Source: Kappaphycus alvarezii | Lineage: Eukaryota > Rhodophyta > Florideophyceae > Gigartinales > Solieriaceae | Length of the DNA: 64,000 bases | Reading direction: 5' to 3' | Assembly (NCBI GenBank): GCA_002205965.3 | Contig: NADL03000513.1 | Span: 868,001-932,000 of the forward strand | Shown here: in pieces, positions 20,945 to 31,110 of the stretch | Position numbering within the stretch: the first letter of the stretch is position 1 | Layout: the number at the start of each line of letters is the position of its first letter | The notes under the pieces: generated by a model | The model's database searches: none | What the model was told of the DNA's origin: nothing | What the model saw: the letters and a program-made list of their open reading frames with translations, nothing else | Position numbers and translations under genes: made by a program

Positions 20945-23580
20945 GCCAATTCATCTGCCGCCCCCTCCAACTCTATCCTCAACACATCCTCCGCACTTCT
21001 CCCCTTATATATCTTCTCTTTTATCCCAAACGCCTGGCCCCCCAAAGAACCACCCCACTGTTCATCGCCTCTGTACCGCTGCTGTTCACTCCGGCACTAC
21101 CTCTACCCATTCGAGCTTTATGCGATTTTAAATTTTCTCTACTTCGGTGCTCCGAAACAACCTTTTGGACAAGCCCCATAGGCGGACCCATCACAGCCAG
21201 GAGCGTTCCTTCCGCTCGTGCATTCGCCGCAACGGCGCTGGAAAATTGCACAGGCTTAGCGTTGACGCCCTTCATCGTGCGAACTGGAATTGCCTGTTTC
21301 TATTCTGTCGTCGTCTCCGCAGCCCTCGCGACACGCACTATTGCTGCGCCAACTCAGCCGTCCGTTGGAACTATCCTCTACGTGCGCGGTCTCATCCATG
21401 CCCGCTCTGTACCTTCATCGCGTCGCAGCCTATGCACGCCAACTATCACACACCCTCATTGGCCATGGCTTTTGACCTGCCCTGCAGTGCCCTTCGCTCA
21501 TTCATGATCTATTACTCCAGGCACTGCAACGAACCAGCTCACCGAAACGCCTGAACTAGGCCGTATAATACACACTCAGGGCTTTGCAACATGTCATTAG
21601 GGTCGCATTTGCCAAAGTAGGAGCTTCAGGTGTGAATTCCCCTTCGATTGGCCGCACACGCAAGGGTAATACAAGATAAACACAAGGTGGCAATTCCTGG
21701 TGAACCGACGGTAGACGCGTGCGGCATGGTTGGTCGAAAGTATGTAGACGGTGCGGGGCCGCGTTGATAAAACTGTCTGCGAATGGGGCGTGGTGGGTAG
21801 AAGCGATGGGAAAAAGTCTCGTAAAATGCCGTGCGCCAGACGGGAGAGCGGTGTGTGTTTCGATGTCGTGGAGGTGCAGGACGAGGGGTGGTGGGGTGGC
21901 GTGATGGGGCGCGCCGGGGCGGAGAGTGGTAAGCGTGGGCTGTTTGGATGAGATGTGGTGGTGAAAGCATGTTTGTTGGTGGGTGTGGGGGAAGTGCATT
22001 CAAGGGGTTGCGAGGGTTAATAGAGGCCACGAGTTTATTGTGAGGACGGTGCGGTTTGGTCCTCGTGCAGGTGGTGTGGGGAGGGGTGTTTCGTTTGAAT
22101 AGAGTAGACTTTGTTGGAAGGCTTTTGTGGGAGGGGGCTTTTGTGTAGGCGGTAAGGAGACGGGAGGGCTTTGGTCACTGAACGCAGCGAGTGGCGCAGT
22201 GCTAGGAAAGGCTGAGGAGTGTGTGATTGTCGTCGTGAGTGAGTGTAAGCCAATGGGGGGGTTGTTTATTGGAAACGATCCGAATTTTAGGTTATGTTGT
22301 CTGTGTTGGCAGTCAGGAGTGTGTGGAAAAGGGACCTTGATATATGTTGTCTGGAATAATTATACTGTGTATACAAGTGCTGCAGATATTTAGTCGAACT
22401 CATCGCAAGGTGGTTCTGTGTACGGTGTACTATCTTCTCAGGTCCACGCAGTGGACGAGGATTGAGAGAAACTGGAGTTGCATTAGGCGACACTCTCACA
22501 TGTTCCCATCTACGCGGTCATTCTCATTTACAAGGTTTCAAACGTCCACTCTCCCCTGCTCTCGCATGCCAACTCTCCACAAGACTACATTCGTGGACGA
22601 GAAACGAAAACTAACTTGGATCGAAAATATTAACGATATGCTCTTTATTCAGATGGTACAGTACTGTACTGTACAGCACAATATAGTACGTAATGCAGCA
22701 CCGTAATGTAAACTCCCAATGTAATGAGATGACTCAGTTACATAGTTACAAACCATCCGTACAGTGTGTGCAGTACACACTGACTCGTTGCTCGGGTCTG
22801 AATAACGCACGTGCCATATTCAAAATCTCGCTCGTGTCGACCAACTTGCCAAAAAAGATCTTTTCTCATTTTGAACCGTCTTCACAAAGAACTTGTTTGT
22901 TAGTCATCGAATGGATTTCATTTCACAGCATAGCTCACCCCAATCGAACGAGAAAGAAACCCACGCTTGCATATTTACAGTCTAGAGTCATTGCCCATCT
23001 AAGTTCCGTTCAACTGGACGGCTCCCTTTGAACAAGTTCGATCGGCCGATTTGCATACGCATGGATCACAATACAGTGTTTTCGCAACAACAGCAACAGC
23101 CAGCCGGGCCTTTCCTGTAACCATGATAACCTGATTTTTTGTGGATTTCTGGCTGGATTCGTTCGCTGAATATCTATAGGAGGGGATACTGAATTTTGTT
23201 TGTGGTATTAACTGCTGCTTAAAAGAATCCACGCTGTCGTAGCTCCTTGGCCCTTATTTTCAAATGTCGCAATGGTGGGCAGAGGGTCAACGCTGAAATC
23301 GCCCCTCCCACCTGCAGTCGGGCCCGCTCTTGGGAATCCACTTTGCCAGCAGCACAGTGCTAGGAAGAGGAAGGTTTCATGCGGCATACAATGCATGCTA
23401 TGTACGCAGGCTATAGAGTTTTGAAATTCACGGCTGCCGTAAATCCAGTCACGCATCTCCCTCCAATTGTGCCCTTCATTCATACTGCCACCTTTTTGTG
23501 TGAAGGTAAAGGTTATATTTGCAGCTTTCATATGAAGGTAAGGGTTTATGAGTTTGGTGGACTGCAACAGCCTTCATAAT
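20945..23580. other. GC-rich, strand-skewed stretch without a recognised gene
   Basis: The plus strand is C-rich at about 20.6-21.5 kb and strongly G-rich at 21.7-22.3 kb, which opens many overlapping ORFs on both strands (up to 147 codons). None has a recognised domain, and the minus-strand ORFs are His/Pro/Thr-rich in the way skewed DNA produces. A short palindromic GTACAGTACTGTAC run lies at 22656-22675. I see no RNA gene. Confidence 0.4.
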
Positions 23581-23584
23581 AAAG

Positions 23585-23705
23585 GGGGGAAATGTGGGGT
23601 GATTTAACATTTGAAAGATATGGTCGGTTCGTCATAAAGTACTGTATAGAATCTTGACGTGGGGGTGAATGTGGGGTGCTTTAATATTTGAAAGGTATGG
23701 TCGGC
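23585..23705 (+). repeat. Two direct copies of an inverted-repeat element terminus
   Basis: A GGGGGAAATGTGGGGTG unit continuing TTTAACATTTGAAAGATATG (23585-23627) recurs at about 23662-23705 with few changes. The same end, in both orientations, bounds the small element at 27979-28150. They look like stacked terminal repeats of a MITE family. Confidence 0.45.
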
Positions 23706-24700
23706 TGTGGCCCGGAATATCCTACAAGGCGACCGGTAGCACCTCTTAATTTTACCTAAAAAGCCGGCTCAAGGACGATCTTGACGTGCAACTCGTAATA
23801 ATATTTCGGTGCATTATAATGCAAGCTTTTGTCAGTATCATGAGCAGAATTATTCTCATACATATGCCCTGCCCCACTCATGAGCTTTCAAGGACGCTAT
23901 GTCTGACAACCCTGACAATAGAGCCCTCGCCGCCTTTTCGCAAAGAGACAAATAAGTGTTCACTATGCCATGGCTATCAGTTAAAGTCTCTTCTCTGCCA
24001 GAATTTCGAATGTCACTCATTGTGCCTTAAAATGATGAATGAAACCTGGCCTGACTTTGGGAAATGACACTGCTTTCCGCTTTATCTCTTCGTTACACAA
24101 CGCCCACATCCAAACGCCTCCGGTTCCCAGCCCTCTGAAGCCTCGCAGTGAAAACTCCTCATAATTCTCCTTTCCAAATATTACATAACCTCAAGTTTTC
24201 TCCCTCAGATATTTCCTACTCCTCGTACATCGAAACAAAGGGAGCAGTTCTACAGATATGATGAATATGAATATCTGAAGAGATTTTATATGAAGCATTC
24301 GTTCAAAATTGAGTCTGCCATTGAGATGTTAGCTTCCTCATATTGATATTTTTCTCAACAGATATTTCGTTCGGCATGATAATAGTTGGGAGCAGAGATT
24401 TCAAAAATTGTTTACCACATTGATCTTGCAGAACGTTGATGTCGCACGGATGAAGCAATGTGTTTCAAAGAGAAGATGCCATGGCATCAGCAGAGGACAG
24501 TTTCACCTATGTACCTTACAAAAAACTACCACTATGCTGTATTTGCTCTCAACATCCCTCCGCTCAAACGAAAGGAATCGCATGATTTCTCCTATTCGTA
24601 AAGAGTACCACTCCATGAATTCCATTATCCTTTTCCAATTCGCGTCATCGATAAGTCAGTCCTGAAAGCACACTCACTAATTTGCACAAGTCAGAATGCA

Positions 24701-24708
24701 TATATAAA
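24701..24708 (+). promoter_or_regulatory. TATA box upstream of the first sulfotransferase-like gene
   Basis: TATATAAA lies about 70 bp before the ATG at 24779, followed by a pyrimidine-rich leader ending TTCCAATCAACATG. The spacing suits a short 5' UTR and supports 24779 as the start. Confidence 0.45.
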
Positions 24709-24778
24709 GTAAGACATCACCTCGCATCTTCAAAGTTTCACGATATCAAACCAACTTTTCTCACAACTTCCAATCAAC

Positions 24779-25636
24779 ATGCCATCGCTCAAGATTCTTT
24801 GCTCCTTGTTTTTCAGTTCCCTCCTCCTTTTTCACGTTCACAACGTCCCCAACCCCACCCCGAGCTTCGATTGGACTGAAAGAACTGTTTCCTCCCATCG
24901 TTTCTGTTTTATATACGATCGTCCACCGCGCACCGGTAGCTCTACTGTATCAGCGTCCCTTCGCTCCTGTCTCTTACATAATGGTTTTCAAGAACAGAAA
25001 CGTCGGAATTTCTCACGAGCAGAACGTACCTCTCTCGTATCAAAGACCCTCGCTCTGCCACATGATCGTGTCGCCCTTGTGTCTACTCATGTACACTTCA
25101 CTCTTCAAGACCTAAAAGACCTTCGCCGAGGTTGTCAGAACTTGTTTTACGTGTCTGGTGCCAGTCCCATGCGCTCACGTGTGTGGAGCGCAGTCAAACA
25201 TTCTTTGGTGGGGCGTAATTTTGATGGGAAGATCACGGGCGTAGTGTTGAAAGTGGCAAAAGAAATGGTTGTCTCGAACCCCTCTGTAGAACGTTATCTC
25301 GAGCAATATCCATACGTGCTGTCCAAAACTTATGGAAAATTAGGGCAGGATTGGTGGATACGACCGGGACAACGTATGGTTCCTGATTATGTAATCACGA
25401 AGAGCAAGCTGGAGCAACAGCTGGGTGCCTTGCTAGAACGGTTGGGATGTGAGCCAACCGCGGTTGAGTCTCTAAACTTGCATCCCGTGCAGGGAGAATC
25501 GAAGCCACCGCCGGTACGCGTGTCAGAGGGCGATCGGGTCTTTCGTTGGCTCAGTTATTTGGCACGAGAACGGAATTCAGACGGTTTGAAGAAACTGGAG
25601 GAATTTATGGCTAAGCTTAAGGAGAAAACTGACTGA
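24779..25636 (+). CDS. Putative type II membrane sulfotransferase, 285 aa
   Basis: Residues 4-21 are a hydrophobic signal anchor (LKILCSLFFSSLLLF), implying a Golgi-type type II protein with a lumenal catalytic domain. Residues 43-60 contain CFIYDRPPRTGSST, which resembles the 5'-phosphosulfate loop of PAPS-dependent carbohydrate sulfotransferases (PKTGSST type). Residues 128-145 contain SPMRSRVWSAVK, a candidate 3'-phosphate-binding segment with the usual Arg and Ser. One N-glycosylation sequon (NFS, residue 77) is visible. The length is slightly below the usual 300-400 residues, and the ORF is intronless. A paralogue lies 3.5 kb downstream in the same orientation, with the loop identical over ten residues. 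The likely reaction is transfer of sulfate from PAPS to a polysaccharide or glycoconjugate; the acceptor is unknown. The family call rests on motifs only. Confidence 0.68.
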   Translation: MPSLKILCSLFFSSLLLFHVHNVPNPTPSFDWTERTVSSHRFCFIYDRPPRTGSSTVSASLRSCLLHNGFQEQKRRNFSRAERTSLVSKTLALPHDRVALVSTHVHFTLQDLKDLRRGCQNLFYVSGASPMRSRVWSAVKHSLVGRNFDGKITGVVLKVAKEMVVSNPSVERYLEQYPYVLSKTYGKLGQDWWIRPGQRMVPDYVITKSKLEQQLGALLERLGCEPTAVESLNLHPVQGESKPPPVRVSEGDRVFRWLSYLARERNSDGLKKLEEFMAKLKEKTD

Positions 25637-25639
25637 TTT

Positions 25640-26400
25640 TGTCGGGGTAGGACCGGCTTTTGTTGTCGATGGCTCTCTCCCAGATTCTTTATGCTCTAGT
25701 AATGTTACATTCAGCTACCTTGGAGTGGATACAGGAGGTTATGGTGGCACTGAAGTGATACTGGTAGTAATGTGTGACATCTTGACTCCTAATTGGGGTT
25801 AGTCGCTGGCCTGTTATCGTCTAGTCTGGAGAAGACGTCATTTGAATGGATACTCGATCTTGCTCAAGCTTAGGATTGAGTATGACGCAGCCCTCAACTT
25901 CCGAATGCTGGACCATGTCCAATAGTCTAAAAACAGAATACCAAGTTTTAAAATAAATCTCATCTTGCAAGCTGAACTGAAAAACATGGCCTTTACGTTC
26001 CTGCATACTAAGCCCAACAGCTGAAACAGAGTAGGGTTGGAACAGACCTGTCCCATCCATACTGCGGCCACGAGGGCATTGGAGAGCTTCTCGAGAGCCA
26101 AAATGGTCTTCATGCATAGACACGCAGCGCAAGCTGTACTGCTTTATACCGCATACCTCCTCGCCTGCCTTGATCCGTGGATGTAGTCACAGGATCACGG
26201 CGGAGCAGACCCGTTTCTGTTTTCTCCTTTCCTTCTCTCCAAACTCCGTTTAGATCCCCTCGCTAGAAGTGTCAGACGACGAAGTAAACTACCCCATCAT
26301 TCCCCCCTTGTGTGAAGACGATAGACACCCGGAATGTAGATGTCCATTCGTAATGGACTGGACTCCCCATGAATAGAAGAATTGGGAACCTGGACGGGGA
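25640..26400. other. Intergenic; no confident gene
   Basis: Short overlapping minus-strand ORFs (25821-26132) and GC-rich sequence near 26.2 kb show no recognised domain. No polyadenylation signal after the gene at 25636 is obvious to me. Confidence 0.4.
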
Positions 26401-26408
26401 GCGTATCT

Positions 26409-26668
26409 TCGACGAGTGCAGCGATGGAAACTTCCTTACAGAGGCGGGGGAGAACGTTGCGAAGGACATAATGCCGGCGAATCATGCCGTCTTCGTACTA
26501 GCAAGTCAAAGAGTGTTGGCTGCTCAGATCCAAACCGGGCGCGACGTCGACAGAGAGCCAGAAGCAGACCGGCGAGTGCGAAGATGGCATGAATCGCCGG
26601 TATCATGCCCTTAGAAAAGTTCTCGCCCGCTTCTGTAAGCAAATTGGCATCGCTGCACTCGTAGAACA
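26409..26668. repeat. Inverted repeat with coding-like arms
   Basis: The left arm on the plus strand (about 26409-26510) and the right arm on the minus strand (about 26668-26565) align. Both encode ECSD-N-LTEAGEN, then PA-HA-F-LA. The minus-strand copy continues LAGLLLALCRRRARFG. The arms differ at many bases yet keep the amino-acid pattern, so both derive from a protein-coding sequence I do not recognise. The spacer is about 55 bp. Confidence 0.55.
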
Positions 26669-26831
26669 TATGCGCCTTTTCAATGGCTGGTCTTAGTCTC
26701 CACCAAGACCACCCATGGAAAAGGGAAGAGAGGCCTGGAGCCAGGCCCGATCCGGGCAGAGCAATTGCAAATAGTGGAACGATTCCCTCTGCTTCTCTGT
26801 TCGTCGAATCGATGGTTTTACAGTACAGTTC

Positions 26832-27180
26832 TGTAGGGGAAAGGTTTTGGAGTTTTACTTTTGGAAGATATATCCGATTTATCCCATAGTTTTCCAGACA
26901 ACCACAATCGACTCAAAAAGGTATGCAGACACAGTATTGGGGAAGGAACTAGGCTCCCTAAAAGGCTACCTTCAGGCCAGCCATCAGCCAGGCCAAATTG
27001 GACATGACGGCGGCTGCAGCGTACCTTTGCATCAAAACCCCCGCACCTTTCCGTACATCTCCAATGCCCTCACGGCCACGTTCCTTGCAACGTCATTTAG
27101 CACTGCACATGCATCCGAGTGCCGCCCCCAAGAGTGGATTGGCACAGGCACGAGCCTACCTCTGGTGGAGGTCGCGTTCT
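26832..27180 (-). repeat. S-repeat copy 2, with coding tail on the minus strand
   Basis: The left end is GGGGAAAGGTTTTGGAGTTT, then GGAAGATATATCCGATTTAT (26836-26885). The body to 27172 matches 30012-30305 plus 37790-37845, the copy split by the young gypsy. On the minus strand the body reads RNVAVRALEMYGKVRG, then VLMQRYAAAAVMSN and LAWLMAGLKVAF, with a stop and one frame change. Other copies share this protein pattern, so the repeat once encoded a protein whose end lies next to the terminal repeat. Confidence 0.6.
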
Positions 27181-27334
27181 GTAGGGTAAAGGGCATGGTT
27201 CAGGGTTATTGTATTGAGAGGGATCAATGGTAGGTATGGGTTGAGCGAAAGATTGAGGAGACGAGGCCTAACTTTTGTAGCGACTGATATACCCTGAGAA
27301 CGGATGTTCTCTGGGTTGGCCTACTGCGACTGGG

Positions 27335-27750
27335 AAAGGTTTGGGTGTAATACTCTTCGAAGATATATTCGATCAATCCTATGTACACTCATATGTACGG
27401 TGGAAAAGGTTGCGGTGTTTTTTTCTTGGAAGATATATATTCGAATACGTGTGTACGGTAGAGCGCATGATTTAATTCCTTTTTCTTCCTTACCCTCAGT
27501 AGGCTACGCTGTAGCATGTGATAACACCACGTTAGGACAAGACACTCGAAGGAGTTGGAATAGGATTACTGAAATTGAAAATGAAAACCCATGTAAATTT
27601 CAACTTTTGTGTTAGAAATTTGGTAACGTATCTTACTCAGAAGAATTCTTTTAATCACATAGTGCCTACCTTCAAACCCAGGGGTTTCAGCCCTCTAAAG
27701 TATCGCAGGGGGTAAGGTTTGGGTGTTTTACTCTTGGAAGATATATCCGC
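27335..27750 (+). repeat. Cluster of three isolated S-repeat termini
   Basis: The terminus GGTTTGGGTGTTTTACTCTT followed by GGAAGATATATCCG appears at 27340-27375 (diverged), 27402-27440 and 27710-27752, all in the plus orientation. No matching right ends are visible, so these are fragments or nested insertions. Confidence 0.5.
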
Positions 27751-27978
27751 TCTGTCGGTCGAAGTATCACAGTAAACACACCTCGCATTTCCCCTTGCAC
27801 AGTTCAGCTATTGCGCTTTTTAGTTTGTTAAACGCTCGGTTATTCTTACTTGCAAAGCCGTCAGATTCTCACCCGACGCTTTTCTGGGTAGTCTTCCCGT
27901 ACTTCACCATGTGCATTTAGCATGCTTTGATCCGCCTCGGTGAAGATTGACTATCAACTGCTGTAGATCCTGTAACGA

Positions 27979-28167
27979 GGGAAAATTTAGGTAGTTTAGT
28001 ATTTCGAAAGTAATGTAGTTCCCATAAGTGAGGCCAGATATTCTATTAGGCCCGTCAACCCTTTATATTGTAAGCCTTTACCATCACGACATCCCTTAGG
28101 GAACAGCTGACCATATTTTTCATGCATTAAAAACACCCCAAATTTCCCCCTTCTATTAGGGATTTAA
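27979..28167. mobile_element. Small inverted-repeat element (MITE-like)
   Basis: The left end is GGGAAAATTTAGGTAGTTTA, then GTATTTCGAAAG. The minus strand from 28150 reads GGGGGAAATTTGGGGTGTTT, then TTAATGCATGAAAAATATGG, a diverged inverted copy. TGTAACGA occurs on both sides (27971-27978 and 28168-28175), which could be an 8-bp target duplication of hAT type. However, 17 bp lie between the right arm and that copy, and a third TGTAACG lies at 28196, so the duplication is doubtful. Confidence 0.4.
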
Positions 28168-28374
28168 TGTAACGACCCTGTTACAGGATTCAGACCCTGT
28201 AACGTGATTTTAATACAAAATCTTAGGTCCTCCAGCTTTTTCACTACTCGCAGCAGTCGAATAGACCTTCCATAAGTGAAATCGATTTGGTTCTTACTGT
28301 TTGAAAAGTGCGGTACGGCTATCCCCCGGTGTATGCTAGAAGTGTTCAGGATAATGGGTAATGTCACTCGTGTG

Positions 28375-28495
28375 CCTAAATAGCTGGCTCAAAGCCTGTC
28401 AGCAGGCATGACGCATTGGACATCACTGCTCTGCCGCATGCCTCTGGGTTAAAACCTCTCGAACTGTCCCGTATGTCTCCGTTGCCCTAACAGCC
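28375..28495 (-). repeat. S-repeat copy 3, internal fragment
   Basis: The minus strand reads AVRATETYGTVREVLTQRHA followed, after a one-base step, by VMSNASCLLTGF. This fits the coding fragment of the other S-repeat copies. No terminal repeat is present. Confidence 0.55.
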
Positions 28496-28499
28496 GAAA

Positions 28500-29090
28500 T
28501 TAATTGGACCCTTCCTTTACCGCTTACCAATTAGCGGAATACTCCACCTATATGGGTACATAACCAACTGCATCTCATCTCTCAAATAACAAAATACTCT
28601 AAGTTTCCCCATTTGCAAAACCCAATGTTAATGGATAAATCGGACCTATCTGCAAGCTCTAAATATGCGTCCTCACATGGGATCCAATAAGGCCAATTCG
28701 GAAAAATATCAGTGTTTGCGTTTCATTTTTTTGCACCCTCCCAGCACTTAACATGCTTGCCCACCCCCCGGGCCCCGATGACCAATGAAAGGGCTATCCC
28801 ATGCGAATTCTGTAATGAACAGGATCCCGAGGTCAATCAAATACCCGTATCATTAACTGCGAGTTACATTTGTGCATCCATTTAGAAATATAAAAATAGT
28901 GCACCAGGACCTTCATACAGTCGAGTTAGCATACGATTTGGCCTCTGATGTTTCAGTCCAAATCCAAAAGACTTGAGACCTTTCGTTATATCTCTGTTCA
29001 AATCGCTTCTCATCAAGGTCCCACTCCCGAGAATTGAAAACTCCCGTCAGTAGACGCGCGCATCTGGTCCCAACTCTTATCAGCTAAATA
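28500..29090. other. Upstream region of the second sulfotransferase-like gene
   Basis: No ORF or repeat is recognised. No convincing TATA box lies within 100 bp of the ATG at 29092; AAATAAATG directly abuts the start. Confidence 0.35.
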
Positions 29091-29091
29091 A

Positions 29092-29985
29092 ATGATGCAT
29101 TTCCGGTACCATGTCTCTGCTCCATTGAAAACCTTCATCATCCCCGTCTCCCTCTTAACCCTTCTCTTTTTTCTGCAGACTAGCGCCCCTTCAAACGCAC
29201 CTACAAACTATTGGCAGACTCCAGTCACAAGGTTTGCAAATTACACAGTCTCCTCTTCATTCCAGCCCCACTCTCTTTGTTTCATTTATGATCGCCCACC
29301 TCGCACGGGAAGCTCCACAATTTCTGCCGCCCTTCATTCATGCTTGCGAACCCACGGATTTCATCAGCCGCATCTCGAGGCTCGTGACGCTAGGACTCAA
29401 CTGATGAGGCGAATGCTATCACTGCCCTACAGTCGAGTCGGATTACTATCGCACCACATGTACTTGAATATTCAGGATATTAATATGGCAAAACAAGGGT
29501 GCCGGCGGCTTTTATATGTTTCAAGCTGCAGTCCAATGCGAAGGCGCATTTGGTCTGCGGTCAAGTATTCAATTGTTGGGCGTAATTTTTCGGGAACAAT
29601 AAAAGCAGGAACCGTTCGGCGCGCGTTAAGAAGAGCAAAAAAGAACAAAAGATGGGAACCGTTCTTGGAGGCTTATCCATACGTTGGAAGTGGAGATATC
29701 GAGATAGGCGTCATTCAAGAGGACAGATTGGCTCCTGATTATGTAGTGAGGAGAGAGAGGATGGTAGAGGATTTAGGGCGGCTGTTGCGTGCGCTCAGAT
29801 GCGAAGGGGAGGTGTTTGAAAGTTATAATATCCACAAAGATGGGGCAAATGAGGAGGAGGTGATGAAAGTGATTACACTGAAGTCTGGGGATCGCCTCTA
29901 TAACTGGTTGAAGCAGATGGCCGAGAGAAGAAACGATGTAGGAATTAAGAAAGTGGAGTATTTCGCAAAATCATTTTACGATTAG
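29092..29985 (+). CDS. Putative type II membrane sulfotransferase, 297 aa (paralogue)
   Basis: Residues 13-30 are a hydrophobic anchor (TFIIPVSLLTLLFFL). CFIYDRPPRTGSST at residues 63-76 is the candidate PAPS 5'-phosphosulfate loop and is identical to the paralogue at 24779. CSPMRRRIWSAVK (146-158) is the candidate 3'-phosphate site. Shared C-terminal landmarks are APDYVV (VPDYVI in the paralogue), LLRALRCE (LLERLGCE) and GDRLYNWL (GDRVFRWL). There are sequons at N50 (NYT) and N165 (NFS). A single exon with a clean stop and divergence spread over the whole length argue for two functional genes rather than a recent copy. Catalysis and acceptor are inferred from family motifs only. Two ATGs stand in tandem at 29092 and 29095; either could be used. 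The young gypsy element begins 320 bp downstream in the same orientation. Confidence 0.68.
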   Translation: MMHFRYHVSAPLKTFIIPVSLLTLLFFLQTSAPSNAPTNYWQTPVTRFANYTVSSSFQPHSLCFIYDRPPRTGSSTISAALHSCLRTHGFHQPHLEARDARTQLMRRMLSLPYSRVGLLSHHMYLNIQDINMAKQGCRRLLYVSSCSPMRRRIWSAVKYSIVGRNFSGTIKAGTVRRALRRAKKNKRWEPFLEAYPYVGSGDIEIGVIQEDRLAPDYVVRRERMVEDLGRLLRALRCEGEVFESYNIHKDGANEEEVMKVITLKSGDRLYNWLKQMAERRNDVGIKKVEYFAKSFYD

Positions 29986-30011
29986 TAGACTAGTACTCGG
30001 TCAATATACAT

Positions 30012-30305
30012 CCTTGGGAAAAGTCTTAGTGTTTTACTCTCGGAAGATATATTCGATCTATCCTAAAGATTTCCTGACAACCACAGTCGACTCAAAAGAG
30101 CATGCGGACATAGTCTTGGGGGAGGAACGACTATCCGTAAAAGGCCACCTTAAGGGCAGCTATCAAACAGGCCGCATTGGACTGACGGATACTCCAGTGT
30201 GCTTTTGCATCAAAATCACCCGAACCTTTCTGTACGTCTCCATTGCCCTCACGACCAAGTTCTTTGCCACGTCATTTAGCATCGCACATGAATCTGGGTG
30301 CCAAC
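30012..30305 (-). repeat. S-repeat copy 4, left part, split by the young gypsy element
   Basis: The terminal end is at 30014-30060 (GGAAGATATATTCGATCTAT), and the body is collinear with copy 2. The minus strand reads DVAKNLVVRAMETYRKVRVI, then LMQKH. The sequence breaks exactly at the gypsy target site CCAAC and resumes at 37790-37845, where AAGAGTGGA and GGAGCCTACCTCTGGTGGAG match copy 2 at 27131-27172. Copy 2 thus shows the pre-insertion layout. Confidence 0.7.
30301..30305. repeat. Left target-site duplication CCAAC
   Basis: CCAAC directly precedes the LTR start and is repeated at 37790-37794, directly after the 3' LTR. Confidence 0.9.
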
Positions 30306-31021
30306 TGATGTGCGCAAATTCGCACACGAAAAAATTTAGATGAGGACCATAATTGTATACAGTATTGGAACTGGGAAGATATTTTTACAGTTTTTGAATT
30401 TGCAAGATATTTTTAATTTGGGTGAGTGTGGCAAATTCATCGGTTGATTTTTTATTTTAGGACACGCTGTCATAGTGGATGTCAGTACAGTTCTAGGTTG
30501 TGGGTGATACTACGAGTGACTCTGAAAGGTCTATATAATGGCCACATCAATTCCCACCCCTGGCCGATGGGTGGCTGGCATGGGTATGGCACCTAGATAT
30601 TTACCTTGAGGAAATATCTTCTAATGGTCTCTCTGGTTCACACGATTCCCGTGAATGCGTTTTATGGTATTTAGTATGTTTGATTGAGACTTTAGGATTA
30701 GCCGAAAAGTCTATATAAGCTGAGTAAAGTGCTTCCTCCTTGAGAGGTCAAGCAAGTTGGCAGACAACTTCAGGTCAAGCTCCGAGTAGTAGGAAGTTGA
30801 GAGTCAACTTCAACCCAAGAAAACTTTTTCCTAAGCAAGTCGCAGAGATCAGTGGTAGACCTGCCCCTTTTATACTTGCTTGTAGCCCTCTCAACTCTCT
30901 CCCATATACACTCTTTTTATTTGTTCAACTATACCACGGTAGCACTTTTGTCGCTCGCAACACCTCCGTCTTGGGGTAGTTGGTTCTAAGTATCTCTTCT
31001 CCCGACGATTTACCCCTATCA
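30306..31021 (+). repeat. 5' LTR of the young Ty3/gypsy element (716 bp)
   Basis: It starts TGATGTGCGC and ends CCCCTATCA. The 3' LTR (37070-37789) is 720 bp, and by eye the only differences are four single-base absences here: AAA to AA and AA to A in short runs, and two missing Gs (GACGCTG to GACCTG, ACTGCTT to ACTCTT). A perfect short inverted repeat, TGTGCG-CAAATT-CGCACA, lies at 30309-30326. This short LTR shares its last ~420 bp with the long LTRs but has an unrelated 5' part and no ORF. Confidence 0.93.
30712..30718 (+). promoter_or_regulatory. TATA box in the 5' LTR
   Basis: TATATAA within AAAAGTCTATATAAGCTGAG is conserved in the long solo LTR (20198) and the 3' LTR (37476). It probably sets the transcription start of the genomic RNA. 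A second TATATAA-like site (CTATATAATGG) lies about 180 bp upstream. Confidence 0.6.
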
Positions 31022-31023
31022 TT

Positions 31024-31041
31024 TGGTACTCTTGTGGAGGG
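31024..31041 (+). other. Primer-binding site
   Basis: TGGTACTCTTGTGGAGGG lies two bases after the 5' LTR. TGG pairs with a tRNA CCA end. The first ten bases are conserved in the old copy at 7737. I could not identify the tRNA. Confidence 0.7.
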
Positions 31042-31110
31042 GGTTGCACCCGAGGTATTCGAGTTGAGCAGTCTTAGGGAACCATTCGAGGGGATCTCTT
31101 TTCTGTAATC

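Noticed and set aside
21556-22030. Overlapping 147- and 134-codon minus-strand ORFs
   Set aside because: They lie in strongly G-skewed DNA, which opens several frames at once. Their composition (His/Pro/Thr) fits skew rather than protein.
22656-22678. GTACAGTACTGTAC palindromic run as an operator
   Set aside because: Similar TACTGTACTGTA runs occur at 13260 and 63506 without gene context. It is more likely a simple repeat.
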